From assembly GCA_029974595.1 (NCBI GenBank), contig JARKRC010000058.1, positions 1-64,000 of the forward strand: 64,000 nt of DNA. Reading direction: 5' to 3'. This document shows positions 51,676-61,041 of the stretch, in pieces. Position 1 is the first letter of the stretch; every line of letters starts with the position of its first letter. Origin of the DNA: Ereboglobus sp. (GTDB taxonomy: Bacteria > Verrucomicrobiota > Verrucomicrobiia > Opitutales > Opitutaceae). Below the pieces are notes generated by a model. The model had not been told where the DNA came from and searched no databases. It worked only from the letters and a program-made list of their open reading frames with translations. Position numbers and translations under genes: made by a program.

Positions 51676-52152
51676 CGTGTTGTAGGTGGTGGCTGGTTCT
51701 GAGAAAAAGTTTATGGCACGCCAGACAGCGCGAGCCGGAAAGGACTTTGGTAATGCGTGGGCGCCGTCCAAGTAAAGGGGATGCGTTAAATGAGATTTGT
51801 CCAGACTTCATTATTAGAAAACCTGAACTTTTGCAGTAGAATTTATTGTCGATTACAGAGACATTGTCTCATTAGAGCCGCTGAATTTTACATATAGGCC
51901 TGCTATCATGTATCGTGACGCAGTCTCATTTAGGCGGGAGGGCGTTTCATGTAATTTTCGCTCCAATAATGAACGGAGGTTTTTCGCGTGATTGTGCGCA
52001 TCCTGCGATCATACGAATGCCTGAAAATATGTGCTCTCCTGCCTTCAAAAATGGAGGCCATGGAGACGCCAGCCATCGCCGGCAATGAAGCGAGAGGGAA
52101 GGCGTTTTTGAAGGTGCGGAATCAGGCGCACGACAGGATGCCGGCGCACGAT

Positions 52153-53463
52153 TTATGGCACGATTGCGCCGTGGGTTTTGAGCAGGGCGCGGATTTCCTC
52201 GAATGGCACATCGAGCGGACTGCACCGTTTTTTGGCGGCGAGGGTTGCCGTCGCGCCCGCGGCCTGCCCCATGGCCATGCAGGGCGCCTGGACGCGAAGG
52301 CCGGAGTTCGCGAGGCGGTCGCTGCCGACCGAGCGGCCGGCGACCATGATGTTTTTACCGCCTTTGGGAACGAGCGCGCGGAGGGGAATCGTCGGAACGG
52401 TGTCGGGGCTCAACTGCTGCGGGCGAACACCGGTTTTGGTGTGCAGATCGACCGGATAAAACGCATTGCAAACGGCGTCCGGGAATTTGCGGCCCGAGCG
52501 GTAGTCCTCGACCGTGATCATGTATTCGGCGTCGATCCGCCAGCTTTCGCGGATGGAGACCTCGGGTTGCAGGTGGAAAAGCCGGGGGTTGTCGCCGGGC
52601 TTTTCCTTTGCCTTGCGCAGTCGAGCCAAGAGGGCGCGGCGGCCCGTGCAGTTGTCGCGTGTCCGCGTGAGGGCCGACGAGGAATCGGCGCCGTGCACGT
52701 AAATGGCCTGGAGTTGCTCGCGTCCGGGTTGGTAGTTCGAGCGGGTTTTGAAGAGGATCGAGCCCGGCTGGGTTTCGTCTTCGCGAAGCCTTGGGAGGCC
52801 GGCCATGCCGACGATGTCCGCGCCTCCGGTGGCGTCGATCAACTGGCGCGCGCGGATGGTGCGGCAGACGCCGGGGCCCGCGGTGGCAACGCTCCATCCG
52901 TCCGGCTCGCGCTGAAGGCCCAGCGGAAATTCGTAATAACAAATGGAGACTCCCGCATCGAGCGCCTCTTCCTCGGCGAGCAGGGCGTACAAAAACGGGT
53001 TGATCGTGAGCTGGTGCTGCCAGTGTTTGCGTCCCTCGTAGGGCGTCATGAAATCGGGCATGCGCCCGCCGTCGAATTCGACGGCTTTTTCCACGAGTTT
53101 CCAGCCGATGCCGTCGATGATTTGCACGCCCCAGGCATGAAAAATCCCCGGGTAGGCCACGCCGCCCACGGTCATGTTTCCGCCGAGCATCGAGGTGCGT
53201 TCGATCAGGAGCGTCTTCGCTCCGGCCCGCGCCGCCTGGATGGCCGCGACGTGCCCGGCCGTTCCGCCGCCGACGACGAGGACATCGACTTCGTTTTCCA
53301 AAAATTGCGTATTCGCCGAGCGGCGTCCCAAGGCCTGCGCCAGCGTGTCCTTGTCCGCCGTGTTTTGGGCGCCGAATGCGATGCCCGTCCAGGCGGCCAC
53401 TCCCGCTCCCAATCCCGTTCCGATAAACGTGCGCCGCGACAAATGCCTTGGTGTGGATTTCAT
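52153..53463 (-). CDS. Tat-exported FAD-dependent oxidoreductase
   Basis: Twin-Arg SRRTFIGTGLGAGVAAW, VDVLVVGGGTAGHVAAIQAARAGAKTLLIERT. Confidence 0.85.
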   Translation of the reverse strand: MKSTPRHLSRRTFIGTGLGAGVAAWTGIAFGAQNTADKDTLAQALGRRSANTQFLENEVDVLVVGGGTAGHVAAIQAARAGAKTLLIERTSMLGGNMTVGGVAYPGIFHAWGVQIIDGIGWKLVEKAVEFDGGRMPDFMTPYEGRKHWQHQLTINPFLYALLAEEEALDAGVSICYYEFPLGLQREPDGWSVATAGPGVCRTIRARQLIDATGGADIVGMAGLPRLREDETQPGSILFKTRSNYQPGREQLQAIYVHGADSSSALTRTRDNCTGRRALLARLRKAKEKPGDNPRLFHLQPEVSIRESWRIDAEYMITVEDYRSGRKFPDAVCNAFYPVDLHTKTGVRPQQLSPDTVPTIPLRALVPKGGKNIMVAGRSVGSDRLANSGLRVQAPCMAMGQAAGATATLAAKKRCSPLDVPFEEIRALLKTHGAIVP

Positions 53464-53613
53464 GATGGCGAATGAGGTTTTATTCCGCACGGGGCGTCAA
53501 GCTGCCGGTGCGCCGGTTCGCGCGCAAAACGCAACCGGCCAAAAAATCCCTTGTCTCCAAGGCGCTTCTGCTCCCATTTAGCAGGCTTTCGCTCATCCAT
53601 TCACGACTTCATC

Positions 53614-53988
53614 ATGTCTTCGGCGGCCTATTTACCGGTTCTCATCCAAATCCTCCTTGCGGCGGGAGTCGCGACGGGGGTTGTTTTTGTCTCGCAATTT
53701 CTCGGGCAGCGCGCGCGGAAAAACGCCATCAAGGACACGCCTTACGAGTGCGGGGTCAAGCCGGACGGATTCGTGCACACGCGCTTCTCGGTAAAATTCT
53801 ACGTCACGGTGATGCTGTTCATCCTGTTCGACATCGAGGTGGTGTTTCTTGTCCCGTGGGCGTTTGTCTACCGCGAATTTCTTGCCAGCCATATTGAAAT
53901 CGTCGTGCCGATCCTGGTGTTCATCGGGGTCATCGTGCTCGGCCTGTTCTATGAGGTGAAGAAGGGCGCTCTCGAATGGGAAAAATAA
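53614..53988 (+). CDS. nuoA: NADH-quinone oxidoreductase subunit A
   Basis: DTPYECGVKPDG…RFSVKFYVTVMLFILFDIEVVFLVPWA. Confidence 0.92.
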   Translation: MSSAAYLPVLIQILLAAGVATGVVFVSQFLGQRARKNAIKDTPYECGVKPDGFVHTRFSVKFYVTVMLFILFDIEVVFLVPWAFVYREFLASHIEIVVPILVFIGVIVLGLFYEVKKGALEWEK

Positions 53989-54024
53989 TCCGGCGTTTCC
54001 GCCGCCCGCATTGACCAGTGCCCC

Positions 54025-55389
54025 ATGCGCCTCGAAAAAATCATCGCCCGCCGCCGCATCGTTGAACTCGGCAGCCCCGACATAACAAGCGCGCTCGAAG
54101 AGCTCCTCGAAGTTTCCGTCAGCCGCTTTCCCAACCTAAAGCAGGACGTGCTCCTCAAGGGCCTGCTCCAACGCGAGAGCACGATGACTACGTACCTCGG
54201 CCACGGCGTCGCGCTCCCGCATGTGCGCGTAAGGCTCGGCGGCGACCGCCGCTACATCCTCGCCGTGGGGCGCAGCGTGGCGGGCATTCGTCACGACGGC
54301 ACGAGGGCCGACGAGGCGATCCACCTCATTTTCATGCTCCTGGCCGATGAGCGCGCGCGCGATTACCTGCAAGTGCTCGCGGCCATCGCGCGCCTGATCG
54401 ACGACGAGCAATTCGTCAAGACGCTGCTCGTCGCGCCCAAGCTGGACGACGTTTACGAGTGCCTCTACGCGGCATTCGGCGGCGTCACGGCGCGCCCGCC
54501 GCAGGTTCCGCAAAGCAGCATGAACCGCATGATGATCGCCGAATCGGAACGCGTGGCGAAAGGCACCGCGTGCGGCATGATCATGGTGTTTGGCGACACG
54601 TTCAACGGCGCAGCCGAGCTCGGGCACTGGTCGCTGAAGACAAAATCGATCCTCGTCACGCGCAACCTGATCGACCCCGTGCAAACGCACGGGAAATTCG
54701 CGGAGATCATCCAGGTACGCTCGTTTTCGAGCCAGCGGCTCGCGCAGCTGCGCAGCGCGATCATCGTCGGCCTCACGCGCGGCATCATCTCCTTCAAGGA
54801 CCGCATCTGCTGCCTTGCGGGCCTCGCCGGCAGCAACCAGTTCGACACGATCGTCGTCGTCGATGTGGGCCGCGAATTCCAGACGCTCCTCACGCACAAC
54901 ACCGACCTGCTCCCCGACGACGTGAAGCCCGAGGTGCTCGAGCGCGTCATCGCCGTCGCGAGCGAGCTCGCCGTCGAGGGGCGCGAAGGCAAGCCCGTGG
55001 GCTGTCTCTTCGTGCTCGGCGACACCGCGCGCGTGGACAAGCTCACCAAGCCCCTCGTGCTGAATCCATTTTTTGGATACAAGGAGGAGGACCGCAACAT
55101 CCTCAATCCGTTCATGGACGAGACCATCAAGGAGTTCTCGTCGATCGACGGCGCCTTTGTGATTCGCGGCGACGGCGTCGTCATGAGCGCCGGCAGCCTG
55201 ATCCAGGCGGCGGACAACAGTCACGCGCTTCCCGGCGGGCTTGGCAGCCGCCACGCGGCGGCGGCGGCGATTTCCGTGGCGACGGGTTGCATCGCCATAG
55301 CTGTTTCATCGAGCACCGGCCAGGTGACGCTTTTCCGCCGCGGCGTGATGCTCACGCTGATGGAAAAAGGCAAACTGGCCAAGGTTTGA
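54025..55389 (+). CDS. PTS EIIA-type domain fused to a DisA_N-like diadenylate cyclase domain
   Basis: EIIA motif LGHGVALPHVRV; C-terminal ELAVEGREGKPVGCLFVLGD…NPFMDETIKEFSSIDGAFVIRGDGVVMSAGS…GSRHAAAAAIS. Confidence 0.8.
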   Translation: MRLEKIIARRRIVELGSPDITSALEELLEVSVSRFPNLKQDVLLKGLLQRESTMTTYLGHGVALPHVRVRLGGDRRYILAVGRSVAGIRHDGTRADEAIHLIFMLLADERARDYLQVLAAIARLIDDEQFVKTLLVAPKLDDVYECLYAAFGGVTARPPQVPQSSMNRMMIAESERVAKGTACGMIMVFGDTFNGAAELGHWSLKTKSILVTRNLIDPVQTHGKFAEIIQVRSFSSQRLAQLRSAIIVGLTRGIISFKDRICCLAGLAGSNQFDTIVVVDVGREFQTLLTHNTDLLPDDVKPEVLERVIAVASELAVEGREGKPVGCLFVLGDTARVDKLTKPLVLNPFFGYKEEDRNILNPFMDETIKEFSSIDGAFVIRGDGVVMSAGSLIQAADNSHALPGGLGSRHAAAAAISVATGCIAIAVSSSTGQVTLFRRGVMLTLMEKGKLAKV

Positions 55390-55514
55390 GGCGGGCAAAG
55401 GGAAGGGTGAAAAAGGAAGGGAGAAACCGGAATCCGCCTTTGGCGTGCTTCTCCTTTCATCTTCATGTTTCGGCTCAGCCCTGAGCCCCGCGCTGCTTGT
55501 CTTGCATCTGCGAT

Positions 55515-56270
55515 TCACATCCGGCCCAGATGCGCGAGCACTTGGGCGAGCGCGGCGGTGACCGCCGTCTCGGTGCGCAAGACCCGGGGGCCGAGATGCG
55601 CGAAATCGAACTGCGCGGCGCGCAATTGCCCGCGCTCGGCGGCCGTCCAGCCGCGCTCGGAGCCGAGCGCCAGCACGAACGCGGAATGACGGCCCGTCGC
55701 GAGCGTTTCGCCGAGCGAGGCGGGCGATTCGTAGTTGTCGAGCGCGATGCGGCGCGCGCCGGGCCGTTCCGCCGCGAGCGCGGCGATGGTTGCCGCGAGC
55801 GTATTCGAAAACGTGATGCGCGGGATGCGCGTGCAGAAGGCTTGCGCCGCGCCGGCGACGAGGTGGCGCCGGTATTCGCCGGTCGTCCAGAGCGTGCTTT
55901 GCGCGTAAGAGGGCTCGCCGCGTTCGGTCGCGACGAAGTGCATTTCCGAAACACCGAGCGCGGCGGCTTCGTTGAGAATCTTGCGCGCGGTTTGCGGGCG
56001 CGGGAGGCCGATGATGAGCGCGACGGGCGGAAGGGGCGGGGGTGGCGAGGCCCAGCGAAAAGTGAGCGCGAGGGCGGCGGAGCCCGAAGTGATGGCGGAG
56101 AGGGTCGCCTTGCCCCGCGGGCCGTCGATGAGGCCGGCATCGAAGGTGTCGCCCGGTTTGCGGCGGAGGACGTCGATGATGTGCGCGGCGCGCGGATCGG
56201 CTTGCGGCAGCGAGAGCGAATCACATGCGGGGGACGAAAACTCGCCGGAGTCGAAGAGGATGATGTTCAT
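55515..56270 (-). CDS. rsmE: 16S rRNA (uracil1498-N3)-methyltransferase RsmE
   Basis: HIIDVLRRKPGDTF, LGSERGWTAAE, LGPRVLRTETAV. Confidence 0.9.
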   Translation of the reverse strand: MNIILFDSGEFSSPACDSLSLPQADPRAAHIIDVLRRKPGDTFDAGLIDGPRGKATLSAITSGSAALALTFRWASPPPPLPPVALIIGLPRPQTARKILNEAAALGVSEMHFVATERGEPSYAQSTLWTTGEYRRHLVAGAAQAFCTRIPRITFSNTLAATIAALAAERPGARRIALDNYESPASLGETLATGRHSAFVLALGSERGWTAAERGQLRAAQFDFAHLGPRVLRTETAVTAALAQVLAHLGRM

Positions 56271-56317
56271 GGGCGCGCGTTGCCAAATACTGCGGGTGCC
56301 GGCGATGCGCGTCCCCG

Positions 56318-57544
56318 TTACTTTGTTTTTTTGCCGCCCTGGCTTTTGGAATTTTTGCCGCTTTTTGTGGCGGGGCGGGCTGTGATTTTCCCGGTGGGGG
56401 AGGCGTTGAGGACGTTGCCGTTGGCAAGGCTGTTGAGCCAGGTCATGTTTTTTTCGAGGTAGGCGCTGCCGACTTCGTCGCCGAGACTGGCGCGCACGTC
56501 GTTGCGGATTTGGTTGGAGAGGCTTCTGAGGGCTTGCTGCCTGTCCCCTAGCGAGAGGCTTTTGTCGGATGCGATTTGTTGCGAGAGGCTGACGGCCTGG
56601 TCGCGCAGGCCGTAGACCTTGTCAACGGTGGACGCGGGGATGTCGAAGCGGGTGGCGGCGCCTTGGAGCGCGGCGTAGTCGCTGTCGTTGGCGCGGAGGA
56701 ATGCGGTGTAGCGCTCGGGGCCGAGGAGGTCGCGGAGCTGCTGCGCGGCGAGGGCTTGGGCGGCGGAATTGTTTTTGGAGTTGTTCAGGCTTTGCGCGAT
56801 GTCGAAGGCGGCTTTGTATTCGGCTTCGGTGGAATCGGGGAGGCCGGAGAAGTGTTTGCGGAGTTCGTGGGACGTGGGGGAGTAGCGCAGGTCATATTCG
56901 GCGAGTTCGGCGGGGGAGAGGATGGCTTCGAGGTCGCGGCGTTGTTCCTGCCGGAGGAGCCTGCGGCTGGCGTCGTCGGAGGGGACGCGGAAGGCCGAGG
57001 TTTCGTCGGCGATGTTGTCTTGCATGCTGCCGTAGTCGCGGCGGAGTTGCTGGATGGCGGCGGCTTTTTCGGGAGGGAGGAAGGCATAGCGGGTCGCGGC
57101 GGCGCCGGCGTATTCGTCGCCGAGGACGTTGGCGGCGCGGGCTTCGATTTGCTCGGAGAGGGAGCGGAGTTCGGAGCGTTCGGCGGCGGTGAGCTGGTTT
57201 TTGCTGGTGGCGGTTTGCTGCCAGTAGGGTTTGCCTGCGTTTTTGGCGTCGAGCATGGCGCGCTGGCGGTCGCGAAGGGGTTTCCAGAGCATGGCGCGCA
57301 CGACTTCGCGGGCGATCTCGTCGGAAAAGCCCGCGGCGGTGAGTTTGTTCTGGAGGGTGGCGAGTTCGGCGTCGTCGGGGAGGCTGGCGACGGCCGCCGC
57401 GGCGCGTTCGGCGGCGGTCTTTGGGGTTTTGGTGGCGCGCGCGCTGGCGGATGGGGCGGGGGATTTCCCGCCGGGACGCGTGATGATGAGCGCGGCGTTT
57501 GCGACGAGGGAGAGGGCGAGGAGGAAGGGGATGAGTTTCTTCAT
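56318..57544 (-). CDS. Hypothetical secreted/membrane-anchored protein
   Basis: N-terminal TM/signal MKKLIPFLLALSLVANAALI then a helical, Ala-rich body; no family recognised. Confidence 0.65.
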   Translation of the reverse strand: MKKLIPFLLALSLVANAALIITRPGGKSPAPSASARATKTPKTAAERAAAAVASLPDDAELATLQNKLTAAGFSDEIAREVVRAMLWKPLRDRQRAMLDAKNAGKPYWQQTATSKNQLTAAERSELRSLSEQIEARAANVLGDEYAGAAATRYAFLPPEKAAAIQQLRRDYGSMQDNIADETSAFRVPSDDASRRLLRQEQRRDLEAILSPAELAEYDLRYSPTSHELRKHFSGLPDSTEAEYKAAFDIAQSLNNSKNNSAAQALAAQQLRDLLGPERYTAFLRANDSDYAALQGAATRFDIPASTVDKVYGLRDQAVSLSQQIASDKSLSLGDRQQALRSLSNQIRNDVRASLGDEVGSAYLEKNMTWLNSLANGNVLNASPTGKITARPATKSGKNSKSQGGKKTK

Positions 57545-57633
57545 GGAGGCGGATGGGCGCAGGTTTTCGAGACGGCGCTGGCAGGGAGATGGTTACGGAG
57601 ACGGCGGGGGCACAACACAATTCTTGCGTCCCG

Positions 57634-58293
57634 ATGCGGGGCGGGCAACGTAGCGCGCTCGTGGAAAATCCCGTTCGCACCGCCAACTATCTCGCCGAGC
57701 GCGATTCGCGCATCGCCGCGCTTCGCGGTTTGCTCGCGTCGCTTTTGCGCGATCATGAGCGCATCGTGTTGGAAATCGGCTGCGGGCACGGGCATTTCCT
57801 GACGGCGTATGCGAGCGCGCATGCGGGCGCGCCGTTTTGCGCGGGGCTGGATATCATCAGCGAGCGGGTGCGCCGGGCGAATCGCAAGTGCGCGCGGGCG
57901 GGGCTGGATGCCAGGCTGGCGTTCATTCATGCGGAGGCGGCGGAATTTTTGTCGGTGTTGCCGGGGCATGTGAGGCTGGCGGATGTTTTTGTTTTGTTTC
58001 CCGATCCGTGGCCGAAGCGGCGGCACCACAAGCACCGTTTGATTCGCGGGGAGATTCTCGACGGGCTTGCGGAGCGCGCGGCACCCGGAGCGCGCCTGTG
58101 TTTCCGCACGGATGACCGCGAGTATTTCACCGCGGCGCGCGCGACGATCGGCGGGCACGCACGCTGGCGCATCGCGGGGGGCGACCCGGCGGCGTCATGG
58201 CCGTTTGAATACGCGACCGTCTTTCAGGAGAAGGCGGCGGGATATCAGTCGCTCGTGGCGGTGTGTGAATCAAGTCGCGGGGCGTGTGGATGA
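57634..58293 (+). CDS. trmB: tRNA (guanine-N7-)-methyltransferase TrmB
   Basis: LEIGCGHGHFL, VFVLFPDPWPKRRHHKHRLI. Confidence 0.92.
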   Translation: MRGGQRSALVENPVRTANYLAERDSRIAALRGLLASLLRDHERIVLEIGCGHGHFLTAYASAHAGAPFCAGLDIISERVRRANRKCARAGLDARLAFIHAEAAEFLSVLPGHVRLADVFVLFPDPWPKRRHHKHRLIRGEILDGLAERAAPGARLCFRTDDREYFTAARATIGGHARWRIAGGDPAASWPFEYATVFQEKAAGYQSLVAVCESSRGACG

Positions 58294-58518
58294 TGCGTCG
58301 CGGACAATGGGCGGGCAGCGTGTCCGCCGGCCGGGTTTGGCAGCCGTTGATTCCCGAAAAATTACCGTCCGAACGTTTTTTTCCTAGCGTCTTGGGCTCA
58401 ACTGGTAAACATTCGATCAAATTTTTTTCTTCCGTTGACGCGATGCAAGCCCTTCGCCTACGTCGCGCCCCTTTTAATCAACAACTTCAGCCAATACCAG
58501 TTCGCTTGCATCAAAAAT

Positions 58519-59397
58519 ATGTCCCGCCGGAAAAAATCAGCCCTCGCTTTTTTAAGTAGTTTCCCGTTTGCGACAGCGGCGTTTGCGGCAGGAGAAGGCG
58601 GACATGGTGTTTCGTCGGCCCCCGCGCCTCTCATTGATTTCGGCGGGGGATGGCATATCACGAACAGCATGGCGACGGGGTGGCTCGTATCGCTCGCGAT
58701 CATTTGTGTGGTCATTTTTGCGTTGCGCCGGCCAAAGCTGTTTCCGACGAAAACGCAGGCGGTCTTTGAATCGCTTATCGAGGCCTTGCGCGATTTGTTC
58801 GAGCCGATTGTGGGCAAAAAGGCTTTTCCGGCGGTGTTTCCGCTCCTCATTACATTCTTTCTCTTCATCCTCATGCAGAATTGGATGGGGCTGCTCCCGG
58901 GCGTGGGCACGCTGGGTTTTGGGCATGAGGAGAATGGCCATTTTCATCTGACGACACCGCTTATCCGGCCTTTCACGGCGGATTTTAACGGCACGATCGC
59001 GCTTGCGCTGATTTCCTTCGGTGCGTTTTTGATTATCATCTTCAAATACGCCGGACCGAAGGCCGTTTTTTATGACTGGTTTGGCAACAAGGCCGACAAA
59101 AAAGAGACACCGGCGGTGCTGTATTTCGTGCTTACGATTGTGTTTTTGCTCGTCGGTGTGATTGAGATTTTCTCGGTCGCGATCCGTCCCTTCACGCTTT
59201 CGGTGCGTCTTTTCGGCAATGTTTTCGGCGGCGAAAACCTCCTGCACGGCACGGGCTACTTCTTTATCTTCTATTTCATGGAATTGCTCGTCGGGCTCAT
59301 CCAGGCGCTCGTTTTCACGCTCCTTAGCGCCACTTACATCGGCCTTATTTGCAATCATGACAGTGGCGAGCATGCCGAAGGGCACGCGTCACATTGA
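58519..59397 (+). CDS. atpB: ATP synthase subunit a
   Basis: RPFTLSVRLFGNVFGGE, TM pattern, operon position. Confidence 0.95.
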   Translation: MSRRKKSALAFLSSFPFATAAFAAGEGGHGVSSAPAPLIDFGGGWHITNSMATGWLVSLAIICVVIFALRRPKLFPTKTQAVFESLIEALRDLFEPIVGKKAFPAVFPLLITFFLFILMQNWMGLLPGVGTLGFGHEENGHFHLTTPLIRPFTADFNGTIALALISFGAFLIIIFKYAGPKAVFYDWFGNKADKKETPAVLYFVLTIVFLLVGVIEIFSVAIRPFTLSVRLFGNVFGGENLLHGTGYFFIFYFMELLVGLIQALVFTLLSATYIGLICNHDSGEHAEGHASH

Positions 59398-59484
59398 CAC
59401 TTTACCGTCGGGAGCGTGCCAAAGAGCGCGCACGGCGGCACCTCCAACCAACCAGATACAATAGCATAGCTAACAATAACTAAC

Positions 59485-59706
59485 ATGAACATCATCGCCC
59501 AAGTCGTTTCTTCCGGAATCACCGGCAATATCGCCAGCGCCCTCGGCCTCCTCGGAGCCGCCATCGGCGTCGGCATGATCGGCACCAAGGCCGCCGAGGC
59601 CGTGGGTCGCAATCCCGGCGCGTCCGGCAAAGTCCTCGTCCAAGCCATCATCGGCATGGCGCTCGCAGAAGGTCTCGGCATTCTCGCCCTCTTCCTCGCC
59701 CGATAA
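59485..59706 (+). CDS. atpE: ATP synthase subunit c
   Basis: GAAIGVGMIGTKAAEAVGRNPGASGKV…GMALAEGLGILALFLA. Confidence 0.96.
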   Translation: MNIIAQVVSSGITGNIASALGLLGAAIGVGMIGTKAAEAVGRNPGASGKVLVQAIIGMALAEGLGILALFLAR

Positions 59707-59724
59707 GACAATGCGAATGTGGCT

Positions 59725-59746
59725 GGCGCATGGCTTCTCATGCGCC
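59725..59746 (+). promoter_or_regulatory. Intercistronic hairpin after atpE
   Basis: GGCGCATG-gcttct-CATGCGCC, perfect 8-bp stem. Confidence 0.6.
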
Positions 59747-59804
59747 CGCCGCAAGCGCTTCCCCTCCGTTTTAGTCAGTAAGCAACCGCTCCTCGCCAAA
59801 CAAT

Positions 59805-60374
59805 ATGCTGCATACGCTCACACTCGCAGTCGTCGCCACACACGAAACCGCACAAGCCTCCGGGATATTGGACCAGCTCGGACTGGGTAAATTTGGCATC
59901 GAATGGCAGGCCGTCGTTTTCCAGATGATCAGCTTTCTGATCCTCTTTGGCGTGCTTTACTGGTTCGGCATCAAGCCCATCATCGCCACAATGGGCGAGC
60001 GCCAGAAAAAAATCGAGTCCGGCGTCGCCTATGCCGAACAGATGAAAAAAGAGCTCGAAGCCTCGCAGCAAAAACAGGAAGCCATCCTGCGCGAAGCCCA
60101 GGCCAAGGCGCAGCAAATCGTCGCCGACACCCAAAAAGCCTCCAAGGAATACGCCGACAAACAGCAGCAGGAATCCATCGCCAAGGCCGCCGACATCGTC
60201 GCCAAGGCCCGGCAGGCTGTCGAACTCGAGCACAAGAAAATGCTCGCCGACGCCCGCGGCGAAATCGCCCGCCTCGTCGTCGCCACCACCGAGCGCGTCC
60301 TTGCCAAACGGCTGACCGATGCCGACCGCGCCGCGTATAACGAAACCGCCGCAAAAGAACTCACCAACGTCTGA
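59805..60374 (+). CDS. atpF: ATP synthase subunit b
   Basis: N-terminal TM plus long charged coiled coil; operon position. Confidence 0.93.
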   Translation: MLHTLTLAVVATHETAQASGILDQLGLGKFGIEWQAVVFQMISFLILFGVLYWFGIKPIIATMGERQKKIESGVAYAEQMKKELEASQQKQEAILREAQAKAQQIVADTQKASKEYADKQQQESIAKAADIVAKARQAVELEHKKMLADARGEIARLVVATTERVLAKRLTDADRAAYNETAAKELTNV

Positions 60375-60376
60375 AA

Positions 60377-60562
60377 AAAGTAGGAAGTAGGAATTAGGAA
60401 TTAAGAAGTGCCAAGTCCGCGCGTTTCACGCGCAGAATCAAAAAAACGCCACGACCAACTCACAACTTCACATCAAGCCGTCACACCCATCTGCGCGCGA
60501 AGCGCGCGCTGTTGGGGCTGCAAGCCCCCACTTCTTAATTCATAATTCTTACTTCTTAATTT
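60377..60562 (+). repeat. ORF-less heptad-TIR element between atpF and atpH
   Basis: Inverted termini 60377-60410 and 60529-60562 (30/34), heptad AAGTAGG/AATTAGG/AATTAAG units; interior holds two hairpins. Confidence 0.7.
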
Positions 60563-60569
60563 CCCTCTG

Positions 60570-60971
60570 ATGAAAGCCGACAAACGCACGACACAACTCG
60601 CCCGCCAGCTCCTTAAATTGAGTCTCGACGCTGATGGACGCCCATCCGCTGAACGCGTTGCCGGAGTCCTCGCCTATATCGAAAAAACAAAACCCGCGCG
60701 CGCCCTTGCCCTCCTCCACGCGTATCACCGCCTGCTCGCCGTCGAAGTCGCGCGCACGCAGGCCGTCATCGAGCACGCCGGTCCCGTCAGCGACGCCATT
60801 GTCGAGCAAATCGCCGCCGTGATGACCCAAAAATACAACCGCCCCATCGTCGCTGCGCCCAAACCCGCCCCCGCGCTCATCGCGGGCCTCCGCATTCGTG
60901 TCGGCGATGACGTTTACGACAATTCCGCCCTCGGCGCCCTCAAGGAACTCGCCGACGCAACCGCCATTTGA
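60570..60971 (+). CDS. atpH: ATP synthase delta subunit (short form)
   Basis: Operon position; [26 protein letters not shown]-terminus. 133 aa. Confidence 0.85.
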   Translation: MKADKRTTQLARQLLKLSLDADGRPSAERVAGVLAYIEKTKPARALALLHAYHRLLAVEVARTQAVIEHAGPVSDAIVEQIAAVMTQKYNRPIVAAPKPAPALIAGLRIRVGDDVYDNSALGALKELADATAI

Positions 60972-60994
60972 AAGCCCCCCTCCGCCGCCATCCG

Positions 60995-61038
60995 TTTTTC
61001 CAAATCCTGATTTTCCACATTCCATTTTTCCAATTCCA
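60995..61038 (+). repeat. Degenerate ~7-nt TTTTCCA/CATTCCA run in atpH-atpA gap
   Basis: TTTTTCCAAATCCTGATTTTCCACATTCCATTTTTCCAATTCCA read directly. Confidence 0.5.
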
Positions 61039-61041
61039 GCC

